This document shows positions 8,985 through 19,900 of a stretch of DNA of 54,140 nucleotides, in pieces. Below the pieces are notes generated by a model. That model ran no database searches. It was not told where the DNA came from and saw only the letters and a list, made by a program, of their open reading frames with translations. The translations under genes and the position numbers were made by a program. The stretch is from a virus, in the IMG/VR virus record IMGVR_UViG_3300012920_000052, positions 1 through 54,140 of that record, one strand, 5' to 3'. Within the stretch, counting starts at the first letter, position 1. Each line of letters begins with the position of its first letter.

Positions 8985-9434
8985 TTAAAGTGTCGTTTCT
9001 AGATATTTTTTAGTAACTTTTTCAGCCGACAAAACGTCACTTAAATCTCTTAAAAAAGAAGGGACGAAAGGTCTAATGTCCACAGTATACCTAACCTTTG
9101 CTGGGTATATCCAGGCTGGAAAAATTCTATGCATTATAACATCGTTATTTATTTTTAAGTAGATGTTAAAATTTTCCTTACCTTGTGGATTTCTGTCTTG
9201 TTCTGACAAATTGACAGTGTTTGTGTATCTATTGTAATTATCTGAAAGATAATCTATAGCCTTCATTTTTAAACTATTCTGAACATCTAGTTGTATTTCT
9301 TCGATTAAGTCATATAACTCCAATGACTTAGAATTACCATGTTTAAATCCTTTAACATTAAAAAACCTTTGACATATAATATGGTCTTCTAATGATAATA
9401 GAAATTCTAGTTTAATTATTTTTTTTTCTTCCAT
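8985..9434 (-). CDS. unknown protein in replication operon
   Basis: I chose the ATG at 9434, 1 nt after the FEN gene stop, giving 149 aa (MEEKKIIKLEF). An alternative start at 9452 would overlap the FEN gene by 17 nt. The protein is mixed alpha/beta, without Cys clusters, signal peptide or membrane segment. It has a repeated IYLKINNDVIMHRIF / AWIYPAKVRYTVDI beta-rich section. I do not recognise a family. Its place between FEN nuclease and DnaB-type helicase suggests an accessory replication role, such as a helicase loader or factor, but no motif shows this. Confidence 0.75.
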   Translation of the reverse strand: MEEKKIIKLEFLLSLEDHIICQRFFNVKGFKHGNSKSLELYDLIEEIQLDVQNSLKMKAIDYLSDNYNRYTNTVNLSEQDRNPQGKENFNIYLKINNDVIMHRIFPAWIYPAKVRYTVDIRPFVPSFLRDLSDVLSAEKVTKKYLETTL

Positions 9435-9435
9435 T

Positions 9436-10449
9436 TTAAATTTGTTTTTCATTATAATACTTTATTTCTTTTTTTCTTAGTTTAATTAGTGGTTTGAAAA
9501 AATTAGTCCACTCGTCATTGTATTTAGGTAAGACAGTAAACAGACCATCTTCTTTCATCATTTCTAAAACATTTACGTTTTCTCTCCCTTCAGGGTCTAG
9601 AGGTTCTTCTACCAATGAAAGTATTTCTGTTTTAGCCTCTTCTGTTAAAAATACATTTTTTAAATCGATAAGTCTTCTATTTATATCAAAAAAATTTTCA
9701 CCTTTTCTTCCGTCACCACAAATACCTTCATTTAGGTTTTTTAAACCCCTATCTTTACTACCTTCAATTAAAATTGTTTTAGCTTTTTCACGTATATTTT
9801 CTAATGTTAATTTTTTTTCTTGTATTTCTGGAAAATGGTTTAGGATAGATTTTTCCCCAAAGTATAACACTCCCTTTATATTATCACTACGGTCACCTAG
9901 AAGTATTTTAATTAACAGGATATTAGATATCGGTATGTTAAGTGGTATTTTACCCCACTTTATTTTGTCTTTATATGTTAATAAATTTTCATCCCTTATT
10001 AGGTAAACTCTAGTTTGTTTATTAATAAGTTGTAGTAAGTCTTTATCGTTAGTTACTATTGTGGTTTTTTCTTTTGTGTTTTGGGTGTAATATGCTATAC
10101 AATCGTCGGCTTCACAATTTTTAAATCCAGCTTGTCTAATAAAGAATTCTTCTAAGTACTGTGAAATTCTATTTTTTTGACGAAACATGTCGTCAATCTT
10201 TTCTTTACTTAGTTTCTTTTTTCTATTGGTTTTGTATTCCGAATATAATTCTCTTCTAGATTTATGGTTATTTTTACCATCCCAGAAAACAACTACTTTA
10301 TCATAGTCATACTTTTCTAAATGTTTCTTAATTGTATTAAGAAAATAAAATATAGCTCCAAAATGTTTGTCATTGTGGTAAAAATCTTTTACACCATGAA
10401 ATCCTGTTTGTAGTACGCTATTGCCATCGACAATTAATGTCTTTAACAT
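9436..10449 (-). CDS. rnh: 5'-3' exonuclease / flap endonuclease (T4 RNase H-like)
   Basis: The 337-aa PIN/FEN-family nuclease probably removes RNA primers and flaps from Okazaki fragments, like T4 RNase H. Acidic metal-site motifs are seen in order: LIVDGNS (residues 4-10), VVFWDGKNNHKSRRELYSEYK (about 53-73), CEADDCIAYY (about 112-121), IVTNDKDLLQL (about 131-141), and the helix-hairpin region LLGDRSDNIKGV (about 184-195). It follows the FKBP gene with a gap of about 24 nt and belongs to the gp32-uvsX operon. Confidence 0.88.
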   Translation of the reverse strand: MLKTLIVDGNSVLQTGFHGVKDFYHNDKHFGAIFYFLNTIKKHLEKYDYDKVVVFWDGKNNHKSRRELYSEYKTNRKKKLSKEKIDDMFRQKNRISQYLEEFFIRQAGFKNCEADDCIAYYTQNTKEKTTIVTNDKDLLQLINKQTRVYLIRDENLLTYKDKIKWGKIPLNIPISNILLIKILLGDRSDNIKGVLYFGEKSILNHFPEIQEKKLTLENIREKAKTILIEGSKDRGLKNLNEGICGDGRKGENFFDINRRLIDLKNVFLTEEAKTEILSLVEEPLDPEGRENVNVLEMMKEDGLFTVLPKYNDEWTNFFKPLIKLRKKEIKYYNEKQI

Positions 10450-10473
10450 GTTTTTTTATTAAATGATTAAACA

Positions 10474-10908
10474 CTATTTTTCTATTTCCATTAACTCAAC
10501 TTTAAAGTTAAGTTCTTCCCCAGCTAGTGGGTGATTTAAGTCTAGAATTACTTTTTTTTCTTGTAGTTCTTTAACTTTTGCTAAGATTGGTCTTCCGTCA
10601 ATTGTTTGCCCTTGAACTGTTTCACCAATTTCTGGATTAAAATCAGGTGGAAGAGACTCCTTTGGTACTTCCGTTTGAGCTTCTTCTTTTCTAAGGCCAT
10701 AAGCTTCTTCTGGTTTTAAGTGTAGGTCTTTAGTTTCTCCAACTTCCATACCAATAACACCCTCATCAAATCCTTTTATCATTTGACCAGAACCCACTTC
10801 AAATTCTAATACTTGTCCTCTATCGTAAGAACTGTCAAATTTATTACCGTCATTTAAAGTACCAGTATAATGTACTTTAACTTTACTACCTTTTTCTACT
10901 TTTGCCAT
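10474..10908 (-). CDS. FKBP-type peptidyl-prolyl isomerase, SlyD-like
   Basis: From the ATG at 10908 (just past the UvsX stop) the protein is 144 aa and starts MAKVEKGSKVKVHYTG. A longer frame from 10944 would overlap uvsX. It has the FKBP core (FDSSYDRGQ, VGSGQMIKGFDEGVIGMEVGE) and an inserted flap region (PPDFNPEIGETVQGQT) before returning to HPLAGEELNFKVEL, the arrangement of SlyD-type FKBPs. It lacks the His-rich metal tail of E. coli SlyD. It should catalyse proline isomerisation and act as a chaperone in the cytoplasm. Such a gene is uncommon within a phage recombination/replication operon. Confidence 0.9.
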   Translation of the reverse strand: MAKVEKGSKVKVHYTGTLNDGNKFDSSYDRGQVLEFEVGSGQMIKGFDEGVIGMEVGETKDLHLKPEEAYGLRKEEAQTEVPKESLPPDFNPEIGETVQGQTIDGRPILAKVKELQEKKVILDLNHPLAGEELNFKVELMEIEK

Positions 10909-10918
10909 TTTTTTTAAT

Positions 10919-11914
10919 TTAAAATATTTCACCAGTCTCTTCAACTGCTAAGTTATAATCACCATCAGAACCTATAATATCTTTCCAATATTCAGAATTT
11001 TCAGACTTATATCCTTCTATTGATTTTTTTTCTTCTCCAGCGTCCTTTCCTTTAAGGAAACCATGAGGTGTTACTAATATTTTGCCGTCCTCGTAACCTA
11101 AACCATTAACATGATTTTTCATAATTGAGATTTTAGTACGGGTCGCAAATTTTACTTTTCTTTTATCTTTTGTTGCTGTTATTTTAGAAGTCCCAGCGTT
11201 CTTCTGATTACCAAATAAAAATACAATGGTTGAATTTAACCATAGTGATTCTCCACCTTTAGCCTTAATTTTTGGTTGTGAAAAAGGATTGTCTGGTAAC
11301 TCTACCCAGGGTTGGTTAACTGTCACTAATGTATTTAAATATTTAGAATTGGTATTCCTAGAACCTGTAATTCTTTGGTTAATTCCCATACCAATTTTAT
11401 CCGATAGAACACTAGCGTTGTGTTGTTTACCACCTTTACCATCAAAGGTCATTTTACACGGAACAGAACCTACTGAATCCCATAAAAGAACTAAATCATA
11501 TTCTAGTTCACCTTTTTCTTGAGCATCTAATAATTCATTGATGTAATCTGTAATTTGTTCTATATATTCAAATCCATTGTTAAATAAGAAAAATCCGTCC
11601 CAGTCACCGTCTTTATCTTTTTCACATTCTAAACCCATAAGTTTAGCGTGGTCAAAGTCCCATTTTTGTTCAGTAATAATAAACACAGGTAAAATACCTT
11701 TTTTCTGTGCATCTACAGCTGTTTTAACTAAAGCGGTAGTCTTACCAGTATCACTGTGTCCCAAAAGCATATTAATATGTCCCATGGCTGGTCCTGGTAG
11801 TCCTGTAGCGTCTAGAAACGCTTCCCCCAAATCAAAAAATCTATCTGGTTTGAAGGAAGCTTTTTTAGAGAACTTACTTTTAATGTCTTTAAAACTTTTT
11901 TTCTTTATTGCCAT
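10919..11914 (-). CDS. uvsX: UvsX/RecA-like recombinase
   Basis: The 331-aa recombinase has a RecA-type Walker A (GHSDTGKTT, about residues 52-60) and Walker B (LVLLWDSVGS, about 140-149), followed by a DNA-binding loop region with GGKQHNASVLSDKIGMG and a conserved VTVNQPWVELPDNPF stretch. It catalyses strand exchange for recombination-dependent replication and repair in T4-like phages. It starts 12 nt after the gp32 stop and is followed by the FKBP gene. Confidence 0.9.
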   Translation of the reverse strand: MAIKKKSFKDIKSKFSKKASFKPDRFFDLGEAFLDATGLPGPAMGHINMLLGHSDTGKTTALVKTAVDAQKKGILPVFIITEQKWDFDHAKLMGLECEKDKDGDWDGFFLFNNGFEYIEQITDYINELLDAQEKGELEYDLVLLWDSVGSVPCKMTFDGKGGKQHNASVLSDKIGMGINQRITGSRNTNSKYLNTLVTVNQPWVELPDNPFSQPKIKAKGGESLWLNSTIVFLFGNQKNAGTSKITATKDKRKVKFATRTKISIMKNHVNGLGYEDGKILVTPHGFLKGKDAGEEKKSIEGYKSENSEYWKDIIGSDGDYNLAVEETGEIF

Positions 11915-11926
11915 TATATTATTTTA

Positions 11927-12805
11927 TTAAAATGGTAAATCAGTATCTGTTTCTTGACCAGCTTGTGGGTCAACAGGTTTTTCACTATTAGTGTTAGAAG
12001 AGGTAGTAGTACCCATGTCTATACTAGTTTCACTATCACCGTAAACATATTTTTTAAGGTCCGTGTCCCAAACTGGTGTTTCTCCTCTTGATACAGCTTC
12101 TAAATATTCTACAGGTTTTTGAGAATAAACATCTTTGTATGTTTCAGTATTGCCAACCCATTCTTTCACTTGTGATTCGTCATTAGATAACAAAGAGGGG
12201 TCTTCAGCTAAAACCATAGAAACCACAGTATAGTTTCCTTTACCACTAGGTAGTGGAACTGATTTTAACATTAGGGTTAAATCTCTACCTTCTTTAGGGT
12301 TTGTAATATCCCCTCTCTTTTGAAATATCGGAATGATTTTATCCATAATTCCATCACCTTTATAGTTCCATTTAAATCTCCAAAACTTTACACCGTCATC
12401 TTCCGCGTCACGGTCAATAACTTTTACAATATAAAATTTCTTAGAACGATATTGTCTAGCGATTTCTTTATCTTTTTGATTACCTGTAAGTTTTAAAGCT
12501 TCTTCAACTTCATTTAAAGGGCTTCTTTCACCTGTTGGTGAACCGTCCCCGTTTTTTCCTGGGTCCATTAATTTAACCCATTTACCATCTACTTGTACTT
12601 CATGAAAGTACACTTCTTTAAATGGTGAACTACCGTCACTGGTAGGTAGAATTCTAATATTTGCTTCACCTTCTTTTTCTCCTTGTGGTAAGTAAGTAGC
12701 AAAATATTTTTTAAGTCTGTCTTCTCTACTAATATTATTTTTTGGACTGTTGTTTTGAACTTGTCCTTGTTCGTACTGTTTTAAAACTGCGTCTAAACTA
12801 CTCAT
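11927..12805 (-). CDS. 32: single-stranded DNA-binding protein gp32-like
   Basis: The 292-aa protein has the gp32 layout: a basic N-terminal segment with ISREDRLKKYFATYLP, an OB-fold core with EANIRILPT, FKEVYFHEVQVDGKWVKL and VKFWRFKWNYKG, then an acidic Ser/Thr-rich linker and a C-terminal tip TDTDLPF. That tip resembles bacterial SSB tails used for partner binding. It contains no cysteine, so the zinc site of T4 gp32 is absent. It is the first gene of the operon gp32-uvsX-FKBP-FEN and is read from a host-type promoter at 12846-12876. Confidence 0.88.
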   Translation of the reverse strand: MSSLDAVLKQYEQGQVQNNSPKNNISREDRLKKYFATYLPQGEKEGEANIRILPTSDGSSPFKEVYFHEVQVDGKWVKLMDPGKNGDGSPTGERSPLNEVEEALKLTGNQKDKEIARQYRSKKFYIVKVIDRDAEDDGVKFWRFKWNYKGDGIMDKIIPIFQKRGDITNPKEGRDLTLMLKSVPLPSGKGNYTVVSMVLAEDPSLLSNDESQVKEWVGNTETYKDVYSQKPVEYLEAVSRGETPVWDTDLKKYVYGDSETSIDMGTTTSSNTNSEKPVDPQAGQETDTDLPF

Positions 12806-12845
12806 TTGTTATTATTTTTTTAATTAATTAAAATGTTTATATGTG

Positions 12846-12876
12846 AAAATATAACACATAAAAAAGGGGAAGTCAA
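12846..12876 (-). promoter_or_regulatory. Bacteroidota-type promoter for gp32 operon
   Basis: On the minus strand TTGAC (12876-12872) is followed, 20 bp after its TTG, by TATATTTT (12853-12846), which is 7/8 of the Bacteroidota -7 TAnnTTTG. The start would be near 12840, about 35 nt before the gp32 ATG. The -33 element lies in the loop of the preceding terminator. Confidence 0.65.
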
Positions 12877-12888
12877 TGACCTTCCCCT
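12860..12888 (-). terminator. intrinsic terminator after acidic coiled-coil gene
   Basis: In minus-strand sense, an 8-bp stem AGGGGAAG/CTTCCCCT with an 8-nt loop (12888-12865) is followed by a run of six T residues. It lies 29 nt past the stop of the gene at 12917-13642 and separates that late unit from gp32. Confidence 0.85.
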
Positions 12889-12916
12889 AAATTTATACTA
12901 TTAATTTAAATTAATT

Positions 12917-13642
12917 TTATTCTTCTTCTGGACTGTAAACCCAACTATTTTTTATATCTCCTTCACTATAGTCACTAACCTCTTCACCGTTTAAGACATA
13001 TTCGTGTTTGTCTTTTTGTTGTTTTAATTTTTCACCTTTTTCTTCCCAATAACTTTTAGGTGATTGGTTAAAAGGTCCACTATCTAAGTATCTAAGCTCT
13101 AATTTTTCTACTGGAGTTTGTGGTCTATATTTTTCAAATTTATCCTCTAAATTATCTACAGCTGAAATAATTTTATCCATGTTATTAAGTTTAGCTTCTA
13201 AGTCATCTAATTTATCAATTAATGAATTTAAATTTTCACTTTGTTTACTTATTGTAGTTTCTAGTTCATCAGTTTTTTCACCAGTTTCTTTAGTCATATT
13301 AACTATGTCTGTAACTTCTAATTCTTCTGTATTGTCTGAGGTTTCTGTTTCTAAACTAGAATCTTCAGTATCACCAGTATCTGCAGTGTCGGTAGTATCT
13401 GTAGTGTCGGTAGTATCTTCCCCACCTAAATCGTCAGTAACTTCGTCACCACCAAGGTCTAAATCTGCTAAAGGGTCTTCGTCTCCTCCCCCTTCTTCTT
13501 CATCCTCCGTTGGTTCCTGTTCCATCAATGAAACATTCTGACTACTTAAACCCATAAATTGTTCATTTACATAATCACCAATTTGATTAAATCTCTTTAA
13601 TTCTTCAGATAAAATACTTTCTATTAATTGCTTTTTACTCAT
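12917..13642 (-). CDS. acidic coiled-coil protein, possible structural or scaffold role
   Basis: The 241-aa protein begins with an amphipathic helix (KKQLIESILSEELKRF). A very acidic linker with repeated T-T-D units follows at about residues 45-110, then a heptad coiled coil at about 118-170 (repeated L and I spacing in ETTISKQSENLNSLIDKL). The C-terminus is charged and hydrophilic. No enzyme motif is present. It shares a unit with a 68-aa gene upstream that has a late-type octamer, and it ends at a strong terminator. The N-terminal helix contains L/I-x-E triplets like those at T4 prohead-protease sites, so a head-core or packaged role is possible but unproven. Confidence 0.8.
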   Translation of the reverse strand: MSKKQLIESILSEELKRFNQIGDYVNEQFMGLSSQNVSLMEQEPTEDEEEGGGDEDPLADLDLGGDEVTDDLGGEDTTDTTDTTDTADTGDTEDSSLETETSDNTEELEVTDIVNMTKETGEKTDELETTISKQSENLNSLIDKLDDLEAKLNNMDKIISAVDNLEDKFEKYRPQTPVEKLELRYLDSGPFNQSPKSYWEEKGEKLKQQKDKHEYVLNGEEVSDYSEGDIKNSWVYSPEEE

Positions 13643-13655
13643 CTTATTTGGATTT

Positions 13656-13862
13656 TTATCCCATTAATAAACTTCTTCCGTCCTCTGTGATAACTTTTTT
13701 ATTTACCCTTTCGATAAGTCCGTCTTTAGTTTTAATTGTTTTACACTCTCCAGTTTTTGTATCACAAACTTCTTCAAAACCCTCTTCTTCTATATTAAGA
13801 TTTCTATTATTTGTGTTTTTATTTCCTAAAAAGTTGTCTAAATTTTTTTCTATATTTTTCAT
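13656..13862 (-). CDS. small unknown protein
   Basis: A 68-aa charged protein with a CDTKTGECKTIKTKDG segment resembling a small Cys-paired beta hairpin. I do not recognise a family. It sits between the 2191-aa tail protein and the acidic coiled-coil gene and has a TATTTATA octamer 17 nt before the ATG, so it is probably a real late gene. Confidence 0.65.
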   Translation of the reverse strand: MKNIEKNLDNFLGNKNTNNRNLNIEEEGFEEVCDTKTGECKTIKTKDGLIERVNKKVITEDGRSLLMG

Positions 13863-13879
13863 AATATATTTCTTTTGTA

Positions 13880-13887
13880 TATAAATA
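13880..13887 (-). promoter_or_regulatory. late-type promoter octamer
   Basis: Sense TATTTATA, 17 nt before the ATG at 13862. It drives the 68-aa gene and the acidic coiled-coil gene up to the terminator at 12860-12888. Confidence 0.55.
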
Positions 13888-13924
13888 GTTAGTTTTTAAA
13901 GAAATGACTTAATTAAAAAACTAA

Positions 13925-16900
13925 CTAAGCGTAATCATTCCCAACGGGCCCTGGGTCTCCCACGATATCGTCATTCGGTGGTGTAATTATTTGAGTGTTA
14001 CTAGAAGTGACGGGTGGATTTGATAACCCTGAAGCTAAATCATCAGTACTATAAGGACTAGGAACTACTTTAAATCCTTTATTTCGTAATACATTATTTA
14101 ATATAGCTTGATTCATATTAGAAATACCTTTTATATTACTGTTTTCTATTTCTTCAAAAATTTGAGCTAGTTTTTTTCTTAAGTTATTACCTAAAGTACC
14201 ACTTAAAGCTTCTTGACTTCTAAAACATGGGCATCTTTTATTTGAAAAGTCGTTATGTCCTTTAACAACTTGTTTCCACATACTAACAGTAACACCTTTT
14301 TCTTTGTTATTAGTAACCTTAGGGTCGTTCACCGTCACATCAATTGGGTTTATTCTTAATCTCATATTCTCATGAGCGGGTATGTCGTCATAATTTTGTT
14401 GTGAAAATGTTAGGTTTGGTTCTAATTCAAATATTTGGGTACCAAATAATAAATAAAGTACTGTCCATTCTAATGTATTTTTTTGTGCTGTAGTTGCGTA
14501 CGTTCCACTACTATCATAAGAACCAATTTTTTGACAATCTGCAATCATAGAAACAGATATAGACTCTTGATTATGTCCTTGGACATGTGCACCGTCTTTA
14601 TTTTCAGGTCTAGCTCCATATAGAGTACCATCTGGTTCATTGTCTCCACCGGCAGCTCCTCTAGAAATTAAATAATGATACCCTATTCCTGCCCAACCTC
14701 TATTTAAATGTTGTGAATTTATATTACCGACAGGGTCTGAACCATAATTTATTCCACCAGTAACATGGATAACCACATATTTTCTAGTTTTACTTCTACC
14801 TGGAAAATATATTTTATTATTTTTCACATTTTCATATTCAGCTCTACCTTCTACGTTAAACCCACCTTCTTCAGCTACCTTTACTTCAGTTTCTTGTTTT
14901 TTCTTTACTCTACTTATTAATTTTTTATTAAGTTTAGCGACTACGTTTTGGATATCTGGTAATTTATGGAATGGGACTCTAACTCCAGTAAAAGTTGTTG
15001 TCATTGTATTTGGTTGTATCGTATGTTCAACATCCAAAATTAAATAAGGTCCATTAAACATAGGTACATTTCTTAATGTAAAGTACATTGTAGGTTGTAT
15101 ACATACGTTACCTAAAGAGGTTACTTTACAGGTATATGAACGTGATTTATATATATTAAAAAGACTTAAACCTTGAGTCATAATACTATTATCATTAGCA
15201 GATTGTGCCATCATTTCTGTAACAACAAAAGATTCACTAGTATTTTTAAATTGACTTTGGTCTAAACTTATACCTTTAAACATTCCCTGAGATTGAATTG
15301 CAAAATCTACTGCAAAAGACATAACTTTATTACATCTGGCTGGGTCATTACAATTACTAAATAATGGATTTTCAGAAGTCCTACCCAACATAAATGAGTC
15401 ATTATTAAATCTTGATTGGGGTCCTAGGTCGGACAATTGGGTTGATGGTGGTCCTACATATTGACAAACAAACTTTGGGGAAGAGTCTAGGAAATCAACT
15501 TCTAAATGGGTACCGAATAGTGCATTAGCTTCATCTTGTGTACTAAATTTAGGAATAGGTGTGTTAGTATTAGAAGCTATACCATAAAAATTAATATAAC
15601 TAGGCATTCCATAAAAATTAAAATAATTACCTTGTAATAAAGTACCTATAATAGTTAATAGGGAAGCGTTCGCATTTTGAGGGTTAGTAAAGTTTTTAAT
15701 TGCGTCTGTATCTAATATAGCTAAATCTCCAATATCTCTATTTGCAACGTCTAAAAATAAAAAATCTTTAAATATAAACTTTGAACCAAAATCTTCTCCA
15801 GATATCCATTTATCGTTTAGTGTTTTAAAAACCATGTACTGTTCCAATTTGTTTTCATCCGATTGATAAGCAGACTGATTTTGAAATTCTTCTACTTCAC
15901 CAGAAACAGTAGTGGGTAAATCTTTTTTTAATCTTAGAAAAAGTTGCGTTAGGTACTCACTTTTTAAATTACTATAATTGTCGATAATTTGATTAAATAT
16001 TTTACCTTTAAATTCTGTTACGTCAACTGGTTGGTTGGGTCCTGAAACAATCCTTTCAGTTACATACATTCTTATAACTTTACGTAATAATTTTATGTTA
16101 GAAGAGGTGAAAGCTATATTATTTTCTATGAAGAAATCAGTAACATAATTACCCAAATCTCCATATATTAAATCTGTTGTTTGGCCAGACAAGACTGGTG
16201 AATAAAACCCTACCTCCAATTGTAGTGTTTTCCATTCGTCTGGAAAACTCGTTTGGGAATCTAGAAGGGTAAGATTAGGTGGTAGGTTTCCACTATAGTT
16301 ACCAAAATCATAATAATCAGCACCGTCCAATTGTAAAAATGATTTGAATGATTTAATGTTAACATCTTTAGGGTTATAAAAATTAAAGGACAGTTGTCCA
16401 CCCAAAAAGTTTTTCATTATCTGACTTATATTATTAAGTTGTGCCGTATATAAATCATAATTTAAATACTTTACATTAGACATCATACTTTCATCTAATT
16501 GTGATTTTTTTACTTTCATCATTTCTCTGAATAGACTCTGAAAAGTAGTTTCTACATTTCCTAATATAGTTGAAGTTGTAGCTGTTGTGTTATATATGTC
16601 GTCTTGGGTGTCTTTTTTAGTAAAGTCCAAAAAGTATCTTTCAAACACATCTAAAATATCTGGAGTGAAAACATCAAATAACTCCTCTATACTAGCATAG
16701 TTACTAGAATCTGTTATTGTGAAAACTGTTTGTTCGTCTATATTTGGGTCTATAACCTTTAGATACTGATTTGGGTTAGGTAGTGTGTTTGTGTTGTGTT
16801 CAAAAAATCCATATCCCGCAGCTCCCCACATAAATCTAGTAGACCCGTTTGGTCCAATAGGATTATTAATTAAATTATTGATGTTTTGTTCTTCAAATTC

Positions 16901-19900
16901 TAATTGTTGGTATTCTAATCCTCCACAAGATGGAAACAGTAGGTATTCGGTTTCTGTATATCCCGAACTAAAAGAACTTCTGTTTATATCTAAATAGGAA
17001 TACCAGAAATTACAAGTAGTTTCACCTGAAGGGGAAGAAAAAGATAAACTTTCTAATTGGTTTATAAATAAATCTTTATTATCTATTTTAAGGTTTATCT
17101 CACTAGAAGATATGTCGGCACCTGTTATATTTAAACTATTATATAATAGTTCCTCACCAGTAATAAAATAATAAATATAATTATTTAATTCTGGGTAGAA
17201 CCCTAAATTAATTGTGTTTTGATTTTGTCCATTATTGTATTGTGCAGCAAAATCAATAGGCACTATAGTAGTACCTGAGGTTGTTGCACTTATTCCAATA
17301 TTTAAATTATAAATGTGATTTGTACCATTAGAATTATTAAAATACTCAGCAGAATCAAAATTTTCCCAAACGGATGATAAAAAATCTGTACCGTTCTCTA
17401 TGTTTTCTTTATAACGATGCCATATACTTCCATATTTTAATATCCACGCATATGGTAAACTATGGACCGCAGAAACCTGGTTTAATATTTTACCTAAATA
17501 GTCCCCATAAACGTTAACATAATCTTGTTCTACTTTTAAACTTTTCTCTCTAAGGGTAGGGAGTGGCAACGAATTTAAAAATAAATAAGCTGCTGCTTTA
17601 TAAACATGTTCATCACCAATATTATTAGTGTCTAAGGTTATTTGATTTTTTATTCCTTGTACAAAAGCGTTTGTAAAATAAGGTGTGTTTAATAGTGAAG
17701 TTATTTGTTTATTGTAAGTATTACCACTGTAGTTATCACCATAGTTAATTTCACCTTCGGTTAATAAAAAGTTACTATTTTTAGGGTAGGTATTTGTTAT
17801 ATTTTCAAAATATGTTTTCCAACTAAGCGCTTGATTTTGTAGATTACCTTCTCTCAATAATTTAACGTTAATCAGTTGTGTAAGTGTTCTATAAGACCAG
17901 TTACCATCAGTATAAAATTGTATGTTAGGTATGATTCCTGATAACGTTTGGTTAGGTATGTCTGAAGAATACGTTTGTTGATTTGGTAGATACACTACTC
18001 CGTCAGCAATATGGTTTAAATTTTCATATGACGCGATACTTTGTCCCCCAGCTAAGTTATTAGAAACCCAACTATTGTTAGGATTACCATCAAAATGTGA
18101 AAAAGGATAAGTCTCTATTATATTAGGGATAGCAGGTTGTATTAGAGCTTCTTTTAAAAATCCAACAGAATCATCCACATTAATTTCGTTTAACTGATAA
18201 TTTAAACCGTTAAATTTAACTTTGCTCATTATAGCAAACCTATTATCGTTAATTTTAGTTCTGATATATTCTGTACTGTATTCATCCCTAACTAAAAGTT
18301 GATAATTATTTAATGGAGATATGGCTTGTAAAAATTCTCGAAATGAGGTTGCTGTGTAGTTTTGGTTTTTAAGTTGTTCACTTAGTGAAAAATCACCAAC
18401 TAAAATATCGGTAAGGTTAGCTGATTCTAAATTACCAAAAGATTTATATGTTGTTCTTGCATTTTTAAATTCTAATCTAGTAGCTAACCCAGAAAAGTTA
18501 GTAAAAATAGTACTTCTATCCCACATTTCATATAAAAATGGAACTTTACTTTTATTAGTATATACTGTTTGTTCATCTATGAAAAAAGAAGTTACTGGTA
18601 ACCAGGGTTCTCCCACATTGTCTGTAAAAAAATCAGGTTTACTGTCTCCTTTAATTAAAGCTTGTCCCTTAAAAAATTCTTCAACAAATGAAACCTCTGG
18701 CCATAAAAGTGCATCAAAAGCTTTGGTTTGGGAAAGAGCTCCTATAGCTCCTGGATAAGTACTAACATATGAAGTTGCCCCATTTTCTTCTTTTGTGATG
18801 AAGTAATGTGGCCAAGGATATATAAAATTATCTTCTGGTAATTCTGTATTGGTGCTGGCTTGACCTGGTCCTTTGACCGCGTTTAACCTACGTGGGTCAT
18901 TTCTTACACTAAAAGAATCACGATGTGTTTCATCCATTAAACGTAAAAAAGTGTCGGCGTGTGCTATTAAAATTGCGAATATATTTCTAACACTAGGTTT
19001 AAAACCTAAAATATCAATTACCAATCCATTTACAATATCAGTTAAATTTTTTTCAATAATGTTTCTTTTAGTGTCAAAAGAAGATATTATTTTACCTATT
19101 TTTTCTTCAAACAAATTTGGTCCACCAGAAAAAACAAACCATTTATCTGTATTTTTAGGGTCTACTTTACCTTCGTTTATTAATGAAAGAGGTAATGCTG
19201 GTGATATATTAATATCTTGTACTGTTATATTTACTGGAATTTTTTTAGGTCCAATACTACCAAATGTAGTATTTTGATTTAGTTGTTTATTAAAGTTAGT
19301 AATTATATCTTCTAATCTTTTAACAGCGTCTTTTTCTTTTTGACCTCCGTCTCTATATGTCTCTTTTAATCTGTAATATGTGATTCCTTTAGAGTCCGTT
19401 ACTGGACCTTGTGGTGACGTTATATCTGTATTACAATAAGTTGCTCTCCACCCACCATTAGCCAAAATAGATTTACGGTATCGGTCACTAACTCTATCAT
19501 ATTCTTCTATGTGGTCTAATTGTTGTAAATTGTATGAACTTAAAGCTTTTTGTAATTCGTCCTCTAAGTTGGTTACTTTGGATACCAATTCATCTATTGT
19601 TATGTCTGGTAATGAAGGAGTAACCAGACCTAATGATTTATAGTTTTCGTAAACATTTGTTAAGGTTTCTCTTCCTTTACTTGTTATAAATTTTTGTTCT
19701 TTATTATTATTTTGACGGTCACTTACCGTATACTGTCTAGTAAACATATAAGGAGCTATCCTTAATTCTTGTAATGTTAAATCAGCTAATAAAGCTACTA
19801 CCCTCCCTTTGAATGAACAGGTTACTGTATAATTTCCACTACTCCCATCAAAAGAAGCGTTAAATTTTTCCATCATTAGTTGATACTGAACTGCCTTTCC

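Noticed and set aside
13370-13430. Short tandem repeat with a ThrThrAsp period
   Set aside because: It is part of the acidic linker of the coiled-coil gene and needs no separate repeat element.
18873-19277. Plus-strand open frame antisense to the 2191-aa tail protein gene
   Set aside because: It lies wholly within a well-supported gene, has no promoter and no recognisable protein features; several similar antisense frames (for example 13179-13541, 27576-27830, 40792-41151) are of the same kind.
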